NCBI RefSeq assembly: GCF_002355535.1
Contig: NZ_AP017457.1
Coordinates: 868,001-932,000, forward strand
Direction: 5' to 3'
Origin: Aurantimicrobium minutum
GTDB taxonomy: Bacteria > Actinomycetota > Actinomycetes > Actinomycetales > Microbacteriaceae
DNA length: 64,000 bases
In this document: positions 56,918-64,000 of the stretch, in pieces
How the letters are laid out: the number at the start of each line of letters is the position of its first letter
How positions within the stretch are numbered: the first letter of the stretch is position 1
Made by a program: the position numbers and the translations under genes
Notes under the pieces: generated by a model
What the model saw: only the letters and a program-made list of their open reading frames with translations
Told to the model about the DNA's origin: nothing
The model's database searches: none

Positions 56918-57534
56918 TGGCTTATAAAGATCTCGAGATTGGCGAAGACGGCCTCGCTCGCTGTGGCTGGGTTGGAACTGATCCCGAATATGCTCGCTAT
57001 CACGATGAAGAGTGGGGCGTGAAGCTTCTCGGTGATCACAAACTCTTCGAAAAGCTTTCTCTCGAAGGATTCCAAGCTGGTCTGAGCTGGATTACCATTT
57101 TGAAACGGCGACCAGGGTTTCGTGATGCATTTCACAACTTCGATATCGATGCCGTTGCTGCGTTCACTACTGATGATGTAGAACGCCTCATGCGTGATGA
57201 ACGCATCATTCGTAATCGAGCAAAGATCGAAGCGACCATTTCTAATGCGCAGGCAGTACAGCAGATGATTGCGCAGCAACCAGGTGCGCTCCATGATCTC
57301 ATCTGGTCATTTCAACCACTGTCGAGGCAGCGCGCAAATGCGTGTGCTGGAGATGAGCAGGTGCGCTACCAAACTTTGGCACAAGTTCCTGCTGTAACAA
57401 CAGAATCAGAACAGCTGAGCAAAGCCCTCAAAAGGCAGGGGTTTAAGTTTGTGGGAGCAACCACGATGTATGCGCTGATGCAATCTGGCGGTCTCGTTGA
57501 CGATCACTTGGCGGGCTGCCACAGAGCAGTTTAG
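56917..57534 (+). CDS. tag: DNA-3-methyladenine glycosylase I
   Basis: 205 residues. Tag family: RCGWVGTDPEYARYHDEEWG start with a zinc Cys, FEKLSLEGFQAGLSWITILKRR, and DHLAGCH ending with the other zinc ligands. Excises 3-methyladenine. Shares one base with ogt; overlaps the convergent tatB by 4 bases. Closes the alkylation-repair operon. Confidence 0.94.
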   Translation: MAYKDLEIGEDGLARCGWVGTDPEYARYHDEEWGVKLLGDHKLFEKLSLEGFQAGLSWITILKRRPGFRDAFHNFDIDAVAAFTTDDVERLMRDERIIRNRAKIEATISNAQAVQQMIAQQPGALHDLIWSFQPLSRQRANACAGDEQVRYQTLAQVPAVTTESEQLSKALKRQGFKFVGATTMYALMQSGGLVDDHLAGCHRAV

Positions 57535-57884
57535 GTAGCTTCGATATCGAAGGGGGTAGCCGCATTTGCGTCGCGAGGTACCGCTTTCTTCGCAACTACT
57601 GCAGGCGCAATGACTGGGGCTGATTGAGGTGCATCATCAAGAAGCGCCTCACGGATAATACGACGGGGGTCATACTGGCGGGGGTCGAGTTTCTTCCACT
57701 CTTCCTCATCAAAATCGTCACCGAGTTCTTCTTTGATGCGTTCTTTTGCGCCCGTGGTCATTTCTTTGAGCTTGCGCACTAACTGACCAAATTTTGCGGA
57801 GTACGCAGGCAGGCGTTCGGGACCAATCACGAAGACAGCAATTACCCCGATGATGAGTAATTTCTCGAAGGTCAAACCAAACAC
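57531..57884 (-). CDS. tatB: Sec-independent translocase protein TatB
   Basis: 117 residues, GTG start. One N-terminal membrane helix FEKLLIIGVIAVFVIGPERLP with the conserved Glu-Pro-like GPERLP hinge, then an amphipathic helix (FGQLVRKLKEMTTG) and an acidic, Pro/Ala-rich tail. Part of the twin-arginine export complex. It is divergent from the O-methyltransferase with only 62 bases between, where sigE, rseA and htrA lie in Mycobacterium. Confidence 0.88.
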   Translation of the reverse strand: MFGLTFEKLLIIGVIAVFVIGPERLPAYSAKFGQLVRKLKEMTTGAKERIKEELGDDFDEEEWKKLDPRQYDPRRIIREALLDDAPQSAPVIAPAVVAKKAVPRDANAATPFDIEAT

Positions 57885-57946
57885 ACTACGAGAATACCGC
57901 TCCTAAAGCATGCGTTAGCTCTACGCTTAAGCCCAAGGAGACTGAC

Positions 57947-58576
57947 GTGACACACAACGAACTAACGTGGAAGTTCCTCAACGAATTTGATGTTGAGTCG
58001 AGCACCCAGGCACAAGCCCGCGCTATTTCCCTCGAACACGGCTTAAACCCCATCAGTCCAGCTGTCGGAGCACAGCTTGCTTTGGTCGCTGCTGCAACAA
58101 ATGCAACCAACATGATTGAGATTGGCACCGGTTGTGGCCTGTCTGGTTTGTGGCTTCTTTCCGGTGCTCCTGAGGCAACCCTGACCTCCATTGACCCCGA
58201 GTTTGAATACCACGAGCAGGCTCGTGAATTCTTTACCGAAGCAGGTTTCCCCGCCAGCCGCGTGCGTCTCATCACCGGCAAGGCGCTTGATGTTCTTCCT
58301 CGCATGAACGAGAACAGCTACGACGTTGTCCTCGTCGACGGTGACCCCAACCAGGTTGAACAGAACGTTGAACACGCATTGCGCCTAGTTCGTGTGGGTG
58401 GAACTGTGCTTGTTCCCCACATCCTGCACGATGGCGACGTAGCCAATCCAGCCAAGCGCACAGCAGCAGTGAACGGATTGCGAGCCGTACTCACCGCTGC
58501 ACAAGAATCCGAGAACATCGTGGCTGCTCTCTCCCCTGCAGGTGACGGCCTGCTGCAGTTCACTAAAATTTCCTAA
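57947..58576 (+). CDS. family 3 O-methyltransferase
   Basis: 209 residues, GTG start with AAGGAG six bases upstream. SAM-binding MIEIGTGCGLSGLWLL, then LTSIDPE and DVVLVDGDP for metal-dependent O-methyltransferases. Resembles mycobacterial Rv1220c. Substrate unknown. Ends 14 bases before a strong terminator. Confidence 0.88.
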   Translation: MTHNELTWKFLNEFDVESSTQAQARAISLEHGLNPISPAVGAQLALVAAATNATNMIEIGTGCGLSGLWLLSGAPEATLTSIDPEFEYHEQAREFFTEAGFPASRVRLITGKALDVLPRMNENSYDVVLVDGDPNQVEQNVEHALRLVRVGGTVLVPHILHDGDVANPAKRTAAVNGLRAVLTAAQESENIVAALSPAGDGLLQFTKIS

Positions 58577-58590
58577 ACATTCTTCATAAA

Positions 58591-58622
58591 AAGAACCCCC
58601 GCTGAGATCAGCGGGGGTTCTT
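58591..58622. terminator. strong bidirectional terminator
   Basis: Fifteen-base arms AAGAACCCCCGCTGA / TCAGCGGGGGTTCTT with a minimal loop, A-rich before and T-rich after. It separates the O-methyltransferase gene from the convergent DUF3117 gene. Confidence 0.93.
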
Positions 58623-58639
58623 TGGTTGAGACGTTAAAA

Positions 58640-58813
58640 CTAGGCGGGGTTTACAACCTTGGCCAGTACGTCGTGAAGCTCCTTCGCTTCAGCGTCGTTG
58701 ACGGAGACGACCAAACGGCCACCACCCTCGAGAGGAACGCGCACAATAATCAGGCGACCTTCCTTGACAGCCTCCATGGGACCGTCGCCAGTCCGTGGCT
58801 TCATTGCAGCCAT
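58640..58813 (-). CDS. DUF3117 family protein (57 residues)
   Basis: Starts MAAMKPRTGDGPMEAVKEGR and contains VPLEGGGRLVV, the near-invariant core of DUF3117 (Rv1211 type). Good ribosome-binding site (AAAGGGG) 8 bases before the ATG. Function unknown. Placed between the O-methyltransferase and a mannosyltransferase. Confidence 0.92.
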   Translation of the reverse strand: MAAMKPRTGDGPMEAVKEGRLIIVRVPLEGGGRLVVSVNDAEAKELHDVLAKVVNPA

Positions 58814-58846
58814 TTAGGCCACCCCTTTCACTTACTTTGTGTACTT

Positions 58847-58874
58847 CTATTATCTCGCATTGTTTACTACTCAA
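58847..58874 (-). promoter_or_regulatory. promoter candidate for DUF3117
   Basis: On the minus strand TTGAGT (58874-58869), a 16-base spacer and TAATAG (58852-58847; GATAAT overlaps it). About 34 bases upstream of the start codon. Confidence 0.35.
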
Positions 58875-58926
58875 AAACCACAGCTATGCCCCAAACAGCT
58901 ACGGAATCCGTCGTTTCAGACTGTTT

Positions 58927-60105
58927 TTAGGGTGGACTCCAGTCGTATCCATCAATACGCCAGCAAATCAATAGCCAGCCCCACTGTAGGGCGATGAACA
59001 AGACCGTCATAGTGACGCGATAAACCTTCGATTTCGGGGCTGCAACAGCTCCTAAAGCCGGGAAGAGTGGTGCAAGCAAACGGAAGGTGCTCGACTGAGG
59101 GAAGAAGACAGCAAGGAGGTAGAGGGCGTAGCTGATAAGCCAGAACCGAATGTCAACACCCAAACGCTTCATAGCGGGGGTGAACAAGAAGATCACAAAG
59201 CCAATCACGAGTGCTGCCAGCAACACATAACCGGCAACTTCGGGATATCCGAAGTTGGTTGTCCACCACTGGGCGGCGAAAATCCAGGGGGTGAACGGAA
59301 CCAGCTCTTGGTAGCCAATGTAGGCAGAGCGCCACGCTAACTCTGTTTCCAGATAAGCCGTAGGCATACCTGTGACCGCACCAGCAATAAACAACCAGAC
59401 AACCCCAGAAAATGCTGCAATAAGTGCAACTGCGGCCACAAGGACTTTCTCTTTGAGGAGGAAGCGTGCTTTTTGCGTCGCGCGATAAATCCAATGCAGG
59501 ACCAACGTCAATGCAATGGCGAGAGATCCAGGACGGGTTACAGACAATACGAGGACAACCGGAATCATCCAGGCATACTTACGCCGCACCAACAGATACA
59601 GCGCAATAACAATGAGCATCAGCTGCATCGACTCTGCATAAGCCAGTTGGAATAGCGGTGAAACCGGGGCCACCGAGAACAACAGCACGGCGAAAAGGGC
59701 CTGTTGCGCGGGAACAAAACGGGTCAGGAGTTTATAGAACACCAAAGTGGCCACATAAGCACACACCACCGTGATGATGATGGCAGCAATATTCCACGGC
59801 AGGCCGGTAAGCACCATCACTCCGCGCACCAGTGCGGGATACACCGGCATGAACGCCCACGCGTTCTCGGCGATATGGCCATCTTCAGTGACTGGAAGCT
59901 GCGTTGGATAACCAACCTCAGCAATGATGTTGTACCAGCGACCATCCCACATCGAGGAGAAATCCCAGAGACTGGGCTGTGCACCTGTCCATGCGTTCTC
60001 TGCTTGCTGACTGGCCAAAACGAGAAGCATTGCTGTGGATATGGCTCGGCCAAGCAGGAAGATCAAGCTGACCTTAATCCACCAGGCCAGTCGTGTACGT
60101 GCCAT
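58927..60105 (-). CDS. PIG-V-like mannosyltransferase membrane protein
   Basis: 392 residues from ATG at 60105; the longer frame to 60165 overlaps dapE. About ten hydrophobic segments. The first outer loop has SMWDGRWYNIIAEVGYP, the Asp motif of PIG-V/GT-C type mannosyltransferases that use a lipid-linked sugar, and the family AFMPVYPALVR block. Probably adds a sugar to an envelope lipid or protein. 13 bases after dapE. Confidence 0.8.
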   Translation of the reverse strand: MARTRLAWWIKVSLIFLLGRAISTAMLLVLASQQAENAWTGAQPSLWDFSSMWDGRWYNIIAEVGYPTQLPVTEDGHIAENAWAFMPVYPALVRGVMVLTGLPWNIAAIIITVVCAYVATLVFYKLLTRFVPAQQALFAVLLFSVAPVSPLFQLAYAESMQLMLIVIALYLLVRRKYAWMIPVVLVLSVTRPGSLAIALTLVLHWIYRATQKARFLLKEKVLVAAVALIAAFSGVVWLFIAGAVTGMPTAYLETELAWRSAYIGYQELVPFTPWIFAAQWWTTNFGYPEVAGYVLLAALVIGFVIFLFTPAMKRLGVDIRFWLISYALYLLAVFFPQSSTFRLLAPLFPALGAVAAPKSKVYRVTMTVLFIALQWGWLLICWRIDGYDWSPP

Positions 60106-60118
60106 CCCCCGAAAGTCC

Positions 60119-61204
60119 TTAGGCCTGAGTGAGCCAGTTGCGCAGTGCCTGCTCGCAGGACTCAATCTGTGACGTCAATACGCGCTCATCATCAGTGTGG
60201 GCAAGGGATGGGTCACCTGGTCCAAAGTTCACTGCAGGGATTCCCAGCGCTGAAAAACGTGAGACGTCTGTCCAGCCATATTTAGGCTTGGGTTCTTCTC
60301 CCACGGCGGCGACAAAGTCTTGTGCAATGGCAGCAGTCAAACCAGGCCTAGCGCCCTCTGCGCTGTCAGTAACAACAATCTCAAACCCGGCAAAGACATC
60401 TTGCACGTGAGCAAGTGCTTGGTCTACAGACTTGTCTGGAGCAAACCTGTAATTCACTGTGAGCACAGCAGCATCGGGAATCACATTTCCTGCGACACCG
60501 CCAGAAATCCCGACTGCGCTGAGTCCTTCACGATAATCCAGACCATCCACTGTGACTGTTGCAGGTTCGTAAGCCTCTAAGGCAGACAGGGCAGAAGAGA
60601 GTTTGTGGATTGCATTTTCGCCCATCCACGCACGCGCAGAGTGTGCACGAACGCCCTGCGTTCTCACCTCTACGCGTAAAGTTCCATTGCAACCGCCCTC
60701 AACGGTGGAGTTGGATGGTTCCCCCAAAATGGCAAAATCGCCGGCGAGTAACTCAGGGGCCACTACAGCCAAGCGACCAAGCCCGTTGAGGGAGGACTCG
60801 ACTTCTTCGTGGTCGTACCAAATCCAGGTGATGTCATAGGCCGGTTCGGTGAGTTCAGCGGCAAGTTTGACGGCAACAGCAACACCGGCCTTCATGTCTA
60901 CTGTTCCCCTGCCCCACAACCATTGGGCGCCTTCTTCTTCGCTGTAGCGAACCGGAAGGTTGTTGTTGACCGGAACGGTATCGATATGCCCAGCAATAAT
61001 GACGCGTTGCGAACGACCAAGGTTGGTTCGTGCCACGACAGCATCTTCATTGCGGAAGATGTCCAGATGCGCATATTCAGACAGTGCTGCTTCAATCGCA
61101 TTTGCGAGGGCGTGCTCATTGCCTGAAACAGACTCGATGTTGCAGATATCTGCTGTGAGCTCAACGCTAGATCGGAACAGGTCAAGCGTTGGCGTGGAGG
61201 ACAT
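60119..61204 (-). CDS. dapE: succinyl-diaminopimelate desuccinylase
   Basis: Lysine/diaminopimelate pathway, giving the peptidoglycan cross-link precursor. 361-residue M20 enzyme: H73 and D75 (GHIDTVP), D103 (GTVDMKAG), E133-E134 (WYDHEEVES). Divergent from dapD with 31 bases between starts, so both steps of the succinylase branch share one promoter region. Confidence 0.92.
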   Translation of the reverse strand: MSSTPTLDLFRSSVELTADICNIESVSGNEHALANAIEAALSEYAHLDIFRNEDAVVARTNLGRSQRVIIAGHIDTVPVNNNLPVRYSEEEGAQWLWGRGTVDMKAGVAVAVKLAAELTEPAYDITWIWYDHEEVESSLNGLGRLAVVAPELLAGDFAILGEPSNSTVEGGCNGTLRVEVRTQGVRAHSARAWMGENAIHKLSSALSALEAYEPATVTVDGLDYREGLSAVGISGGVAGNVIPDAAVLTVNYRFAPDKSVDQALAHVQDVFAGFEIVVTDSAEGARPGLTAAIAQDFVAAVGEEPKPKYGWTDVSRFSALGIPAVNFGPGDPSLAHTDDERVLTSQIESCEQALRNWLTQA

Positions 61205-61235
61205 GCCCCAAGTTTATCGCCGGTAACCTAGAGGC

Positions 61236-62183
61236 ATGGTTTCTTCGCAGACAAACACGCACGCCTGGGGTTACGGGCTCGCAACTGTTGCCTCAGATGG
61301 CACCGTATTAGACACCTGGTATCCCTCTCCACAGCTAGGCACTCTGCCTGCTGGTCGTGACAAGTGGATTGTTCCTGCCGAACTTGAAGACCTCGTCGGT
61401 GAGGATGCTCGTCGTCGGGTCACCTTGGAAGCCGTCACCGTCGAGATCAACCTAGAGGAACCAGCACAGGGCACTTCAGATGCTTACCTTCGCCTGCACC
61501 TGCTTTCTCACCTTCTCGTTGCCCCGAACACCATCAACCTCGATGGCATCTTTGGCCAGCTCCCCAACGTGGTGTGGACTAACGCTGGCCCTGTACACCC
61601 CACAGATTTCACAGCGCTTCGCCCCCGACTTCTTCGTGAGGGTATTCAGGCTCAGGGAATCGATAGATTCCCTCGCCTAACCGATTACGTCACCCCAGAC
61701 CGCGTCCGCATCGCAGATGCTTCGCGGGTGCGCTTAGGTGCACACCTCGCTCCTGGAACTGTTGTCATGCACGAAGGTTTTGTTAACTTCAATGCAGGAA
61801 CACTAGGAACCTCGATGGTGGAAGGCCGCATCTCTCAAGGCGTTGTCGTTGGAGACGGTTCAGATATCGGCGGCGGTGCCTCCATTATGGGAACACTCTC
61901 CGGCGGTGGAACCGAGAAAATCAAGATTGGGCAGCGTTCGCTTCTGGGAGCAAACTCCGGCATCGGTATTTCCATTGGTGATGACTGCGTTGTTGAGGCA
62001 GGCCTCTATGTCACGGCTGGCACCAAGGTCAACGTCATTGATGGCGAGAATACAACCGTGATGAAAGCTAAAGAGCTTTCTGGTGTGAACAACTTGCTGT
62101 TCCGTCGTAATTCAGGAACCGGTGCCGTGGAAGTAACCTCGCGCACGGGCGTGGGCATTGTCCTCAACTCTGCCCTGCACTAA
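61236..62183 (+). CDS. dapD: tetrahydrodipicolinate N-succinyltransferase (actinobacterial type)
   Basis: 315 residues, left-handed beta-helix enzyme of the mycobacterial DapD kind, not the E. coli form. Motifs: AWGYGLATV start, [65 protein letters not shown]. Divergent from dapE. Confidence 0.93.
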   Translation: MVSSQTNTHAWGYGLATVASDGTVLDTWYPSPQLGTLPAGRDKWIVPAELEDLVGEDARRRVTLEAVTVEINLEEPAQGTSDAYLRLHLLSHLLVAPNTINLDGIFGQLPNVVWTNAGPVHPTDFTALRPRLLREGIQAQGIDRFPRLTDYVTPDRVRIADASRVRLGAHLAPGTVVMHEGFVNFNAGTLGTSMVEGRISQGVVVGDGSDIGGGASIMGTLSGGGTEKIKIGQRSLLGANSGIGISIGDDCVVEAGLYVTAGTKVNVIDGENTTVMKAKELSGVNNLLFRRNSGTGAVEVTSRTGVGIVLNSALH

Positions 62184-62186
62184 TTT

Positions 62187-63230
62187 CTAGGGCGCGATAA
62201 TCTTCACGCCAGGTTCAGTACCTTGGCTCATCGCGGCTAACGCTTCCGGAACCTCATCCAAGCTGATGGTGCGTGTAATGAACTGCCCTGGATCGATAAC
62301 ACCAGTAGCAATGTCGGAGAGCATCTGCGGATAAGAAGCAGCTGCCATTCCGTGTGAACCCAACACCTGTAACTCACGGCCAATCACTAAATGCATGGGT
62401 ACTGTAGCGCGGTCCCCAATCTTGGCAGGTAGCAACAAACCTATTTGAACGTGGCGTCCCTGGACACGCAGGCTTTCGACTGCTGTGCGCGAGGTTTCTA
62501 TACTTCCCAACGCGTCCACTGAGACATCAACACCGCCTGGAACAATCGCCTGGATAGCCTCAACAACAGATCCACGCCCGGCATTGATCACATGTGCCGC
62601 ACCGGCTTGACGGGCAAGCTCTAAAGCATCATCGTTCACGTCCACAGCAATGACCTGTGCACCACAGGAAGCTGCAACCATCACGGCAGCTAAACCAATC
62701 CCGCCGCAGCCAAAGACTGCAACGCTTTCTCCCAGAGTGACAGCTGCGACATGCTTGATGGCCCGATAGCTCGTGGCAAAGCGGCACCCTAAGCTTGCTG
62801 CCACAACGAAGGGAACTTCAGCGGGAAGTTTCACCGCATTGAAGTCTGCTCGAGGAATAGCGACGAACTGAGCATAGGTACCTGGGCCGCTGAAACCTGG
62901 TTGCCATTGATCTGGACACACCTGGGCATTGCCACTTTCACACCACGAGCATTGTCCACAGCCACACACAAAGGGAAAAACAACCCTGTCTCCCACAACA
63001 AGACCAGAAACCTCCGCTCCCACCTGGTGAACCACCCCAGCAAACTCATGGCCAGGGATGTGTGGAAATACGGTGATGTCGGGATCATGACCCTGCCATG
63101 CATGCCAATCAGAGCGGCACAATCCAGCCGCTTTGACTTCGATAACAACACCGTCGGCTGGAGCTGTTGGCATCACCACGTCTACTACAGTCAGTGGCCC
63201 TGCAAACTGTTCAAACTGAACTGCCTTCAT
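62187..63230 (-). CDS. zinc-dependent alcohol dehydrogenase
   Basis: 347-residue medium-chain dehydrogenase. Catalytic zinc: Cys in GLCRSD and His-Glu in PGHEFAG. Structural zinc: Cys cluster in CGCGQCSWCESGNAQVC. NAD site FGCGGIGLAAV. Alcohol substrate unknown. Convergent with dapD; downstream of gltA. Confidence 0.9.
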   Translation of the reverse strand: MKAVQFEQFAGPLTVVDVVMPTAPADGVVIEVKAAGLCRSDWHAWQGHDPDITVFPHIPGHEFAGVVHQVGAEVSGLVVGDRVVFPFVCGCGQCSWCESGNAQVCPDQWQPGFSGPGTYAQFVAIPRADFNAVKLPAEVPFVVAASLGCRFATSYRAIKHVAAVTLGESVAVFGCGGIGLAAVMVAASCGAQVIAVDVNDDALELARQAGAAHVINAGRGSVVEAIQAIVPGGVDVSVDALGSIETSRTAVESLRVQGRHVQIGLLLPAKIGDRATVPMHLVIGRELQVLGSHGMAAASYPQMLSDIATGVIDPGQFITRTISLDEVPEALAAMSQGTEPGVKIIAP

Positions 63231-63247
63231 GGCGGAGGTGAGCAGGC

Positions 63248-64000
63248 TTAGAAGTTACGAAGCTGGTCGCCGATGTACAGCTGCTGTGGGCGACCAATCT
63301 TGGTCTGTGGGTCCAGGTTCATTTCACGCCAGTGCGCAATCCAACCTGGCAGACGGCCCAGAGCAAACAGAACAGTAAACATGCGGGTGGGGAAACCCAT
63401 CGCCTTGTAGATAACACCGGTGTAGAAGTCCACGTTGGGGTAAAGCTTGCGCTCCTTGAAGTAGTCGTCCTCGAGGGCGATTCCTTCAAGCTCCTTGGCA
63501 ATTCCCAGAAGTGGGTCGTTGACACCGAGGGCAGCAAGGACCTCGTCTGCGGTGTCCTTCACAAGGCGTGCACGTGGGTCGTAGTTCTTGTACACGCGGT
63601 GACCGAAGCCCATGAGACGGACGCCGTCTTCTTTGTTCTTGACGCGCTCAACGTACTTAGAAACGGACTCACCTGATTCTTGGATTTCTCCGAGCATGGT
63701 GAGCACAGCCTCGTTTGCTCCACCGTGAAGTGGGCCAAAGAGGGCGTTGATACCTGCAGAGACTGATGCAAAGAGGTTTGCATCAGTAGAACCGACCAAG
63801 CGGACAGTAGAGGTGGAAGCGTTCTGTTCGTGGTCTGCATGCAGAATGAGCAAACGCTCGAGAGCGTTGACAACAACAGGGTTCTGAACGTAAGGCTCTG
63901 CCTTGTTGCCGAAGGTTAGGCGCAGGAAGTTCTCAACAAAAGACAGCGAGTTGTCTGGGTAGAGACGAGCCTGACCGATGCTTTTCTTATGTGCATAAGC
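63248..64000 (-). CDS. gltA: citrate synthase, C-terminal part (start beyond window)
   Basis: Condenses oxaloacetate and acetyl-CoA. The reading frame is open to the last base, so the N-terminus lies outside. About 250 residues are present, including the active-site His in [25 protein letters not shown], and the NVDFYTGVI segment with the catalytic Asp. Type II bacterial form. An internal ATG at 63853 is not the start. Confidence 0.95.
   Translation of the reverse strand, partial: AYAHKKSIGQARLYPDNSLSFVENFLRLTFGNKAEPYVQNPVVVNALERLLILHADHEQNASTSTVRLVGSTDANLFASVSAGINALFGPLHGGANEAVLTMLGEIQESGESVSKYVERVKNKEDGVRLMGFGHRVYKNYDPRARLVKDTADEVLAALGVNDPLLGIAKELEGIALEDDYFKERKLYPNVDFYTGVIYKAMGFPTRMFTVLFALGRLPGWIAHWREMNLDPQTKIGRPQQLYIGDQLRNF

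Overview
This is a gene-dense chromosomal window from an actinobacterium, most likely a streamlined member of the Microbacteriaceae (freshwater 'Luna'-type genera such as Aurantimicrobium or Rhodoluna; family inferred, genus uncertain). Signs of this are actinobacteria-specific small families (DUF3039, DUF3107, DUF3117, an MgtE-N/CBS protein next to DUF1003, a MiaE_2 ferritin-like protein, actinobacterial DapD), frequent GTG starts, base composition that looks more moderate than usual for the family, and very tight packing. No stretch over about 300 bases lacks a gene. I saw no tRNA, rRNA, CRISPR array, insertion sequence, phage or attachment site.

Layout. 1-5.4 kb: an accessory metabolic group (SDR oxidoreductase cut by the window edge, FadR-type regulator, APC exporter, amidohydrolase, aldo/keto reductase). 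5.4-13.1 kb: apt, a DUF6328 membrane protein, aspA, a class 3 aldehyde dehydrogenase, and a leftward run truB - two membrane proteins - ribF - nitrilase-family hydrolase. 13.2-15.2 kb: a lone CruF-like carotenoid gene, mutY and a 2TM protein, ending in a strong terminator. 15.2-26.8 kb: a leftward core block dxr - rseP - ispG - 27-residue membrane peptide - MFS exporter - proS - nusA - rnpM (ylxR) - infB - rbfA, with rimP missing from its usual place. 26.9-32.5 kb: gabT, L-asparaginase, then SDR, rdgB, rph, murI, DUF3039. 32.7-35 kb: a sugar or choline-phosphate nucleotidyltransferase with a Wzm/Wzt-type glycan exporter. 35-37.4 kb: CoA-transferase plus glutaryl-CoA dehydrogenase. 37.5-45.7 kb: DUF3107, MiaE_2, DEAD-box helicase, membrane proteins, PHP phosphoesterase, aminopeptidase P, LysR regulator. 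45.8-49.2 kb: putA. 49.3-62.2 kb: a block that recalls the Mycobacterium tuberculosis Rv1201c-Rv1232c neighbourhood (MgtE-N, DUF1003, mrp, tag, tatB, O-methyltransferase, DUF3117, dapE, dapD) with a putrescine/GABA module and an alkylation-repair operon inside it. 62.2-64 kb: alcohol dehydrogenase and the C-terminal part of citrate synthase.

How the genes work together. Much of the accessory content breaks down amino acids and amines into the TCA cycle: proline to glutamate (PutA), asparagine to aspartate to fumarate (asparaginase, AspA), putrescine-type amines to GABA to succinic semialdehyde (Lrp-linked aminotransferase, aldehyde dehydrogenase, GabT), and glutarate to crotonyl-CoA (CoA-transferase, GcdH), with citrate synthase at the right edge.

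I did not find a clear new defence or mobile system. The most interesting non-standard signals are non-coding or very small: competing hairpins in the leader of the DEAD-box helicase, a nested dyad between the LysR gene and putA, a hairpin that buries the infB ribosome-binding site, a CsoR-like palindrome before an MFS exporter, a 27-residue membrane peptide after ispG, and the loss of sigE-rseA-htrA between tatB and the O-methyltransferase.
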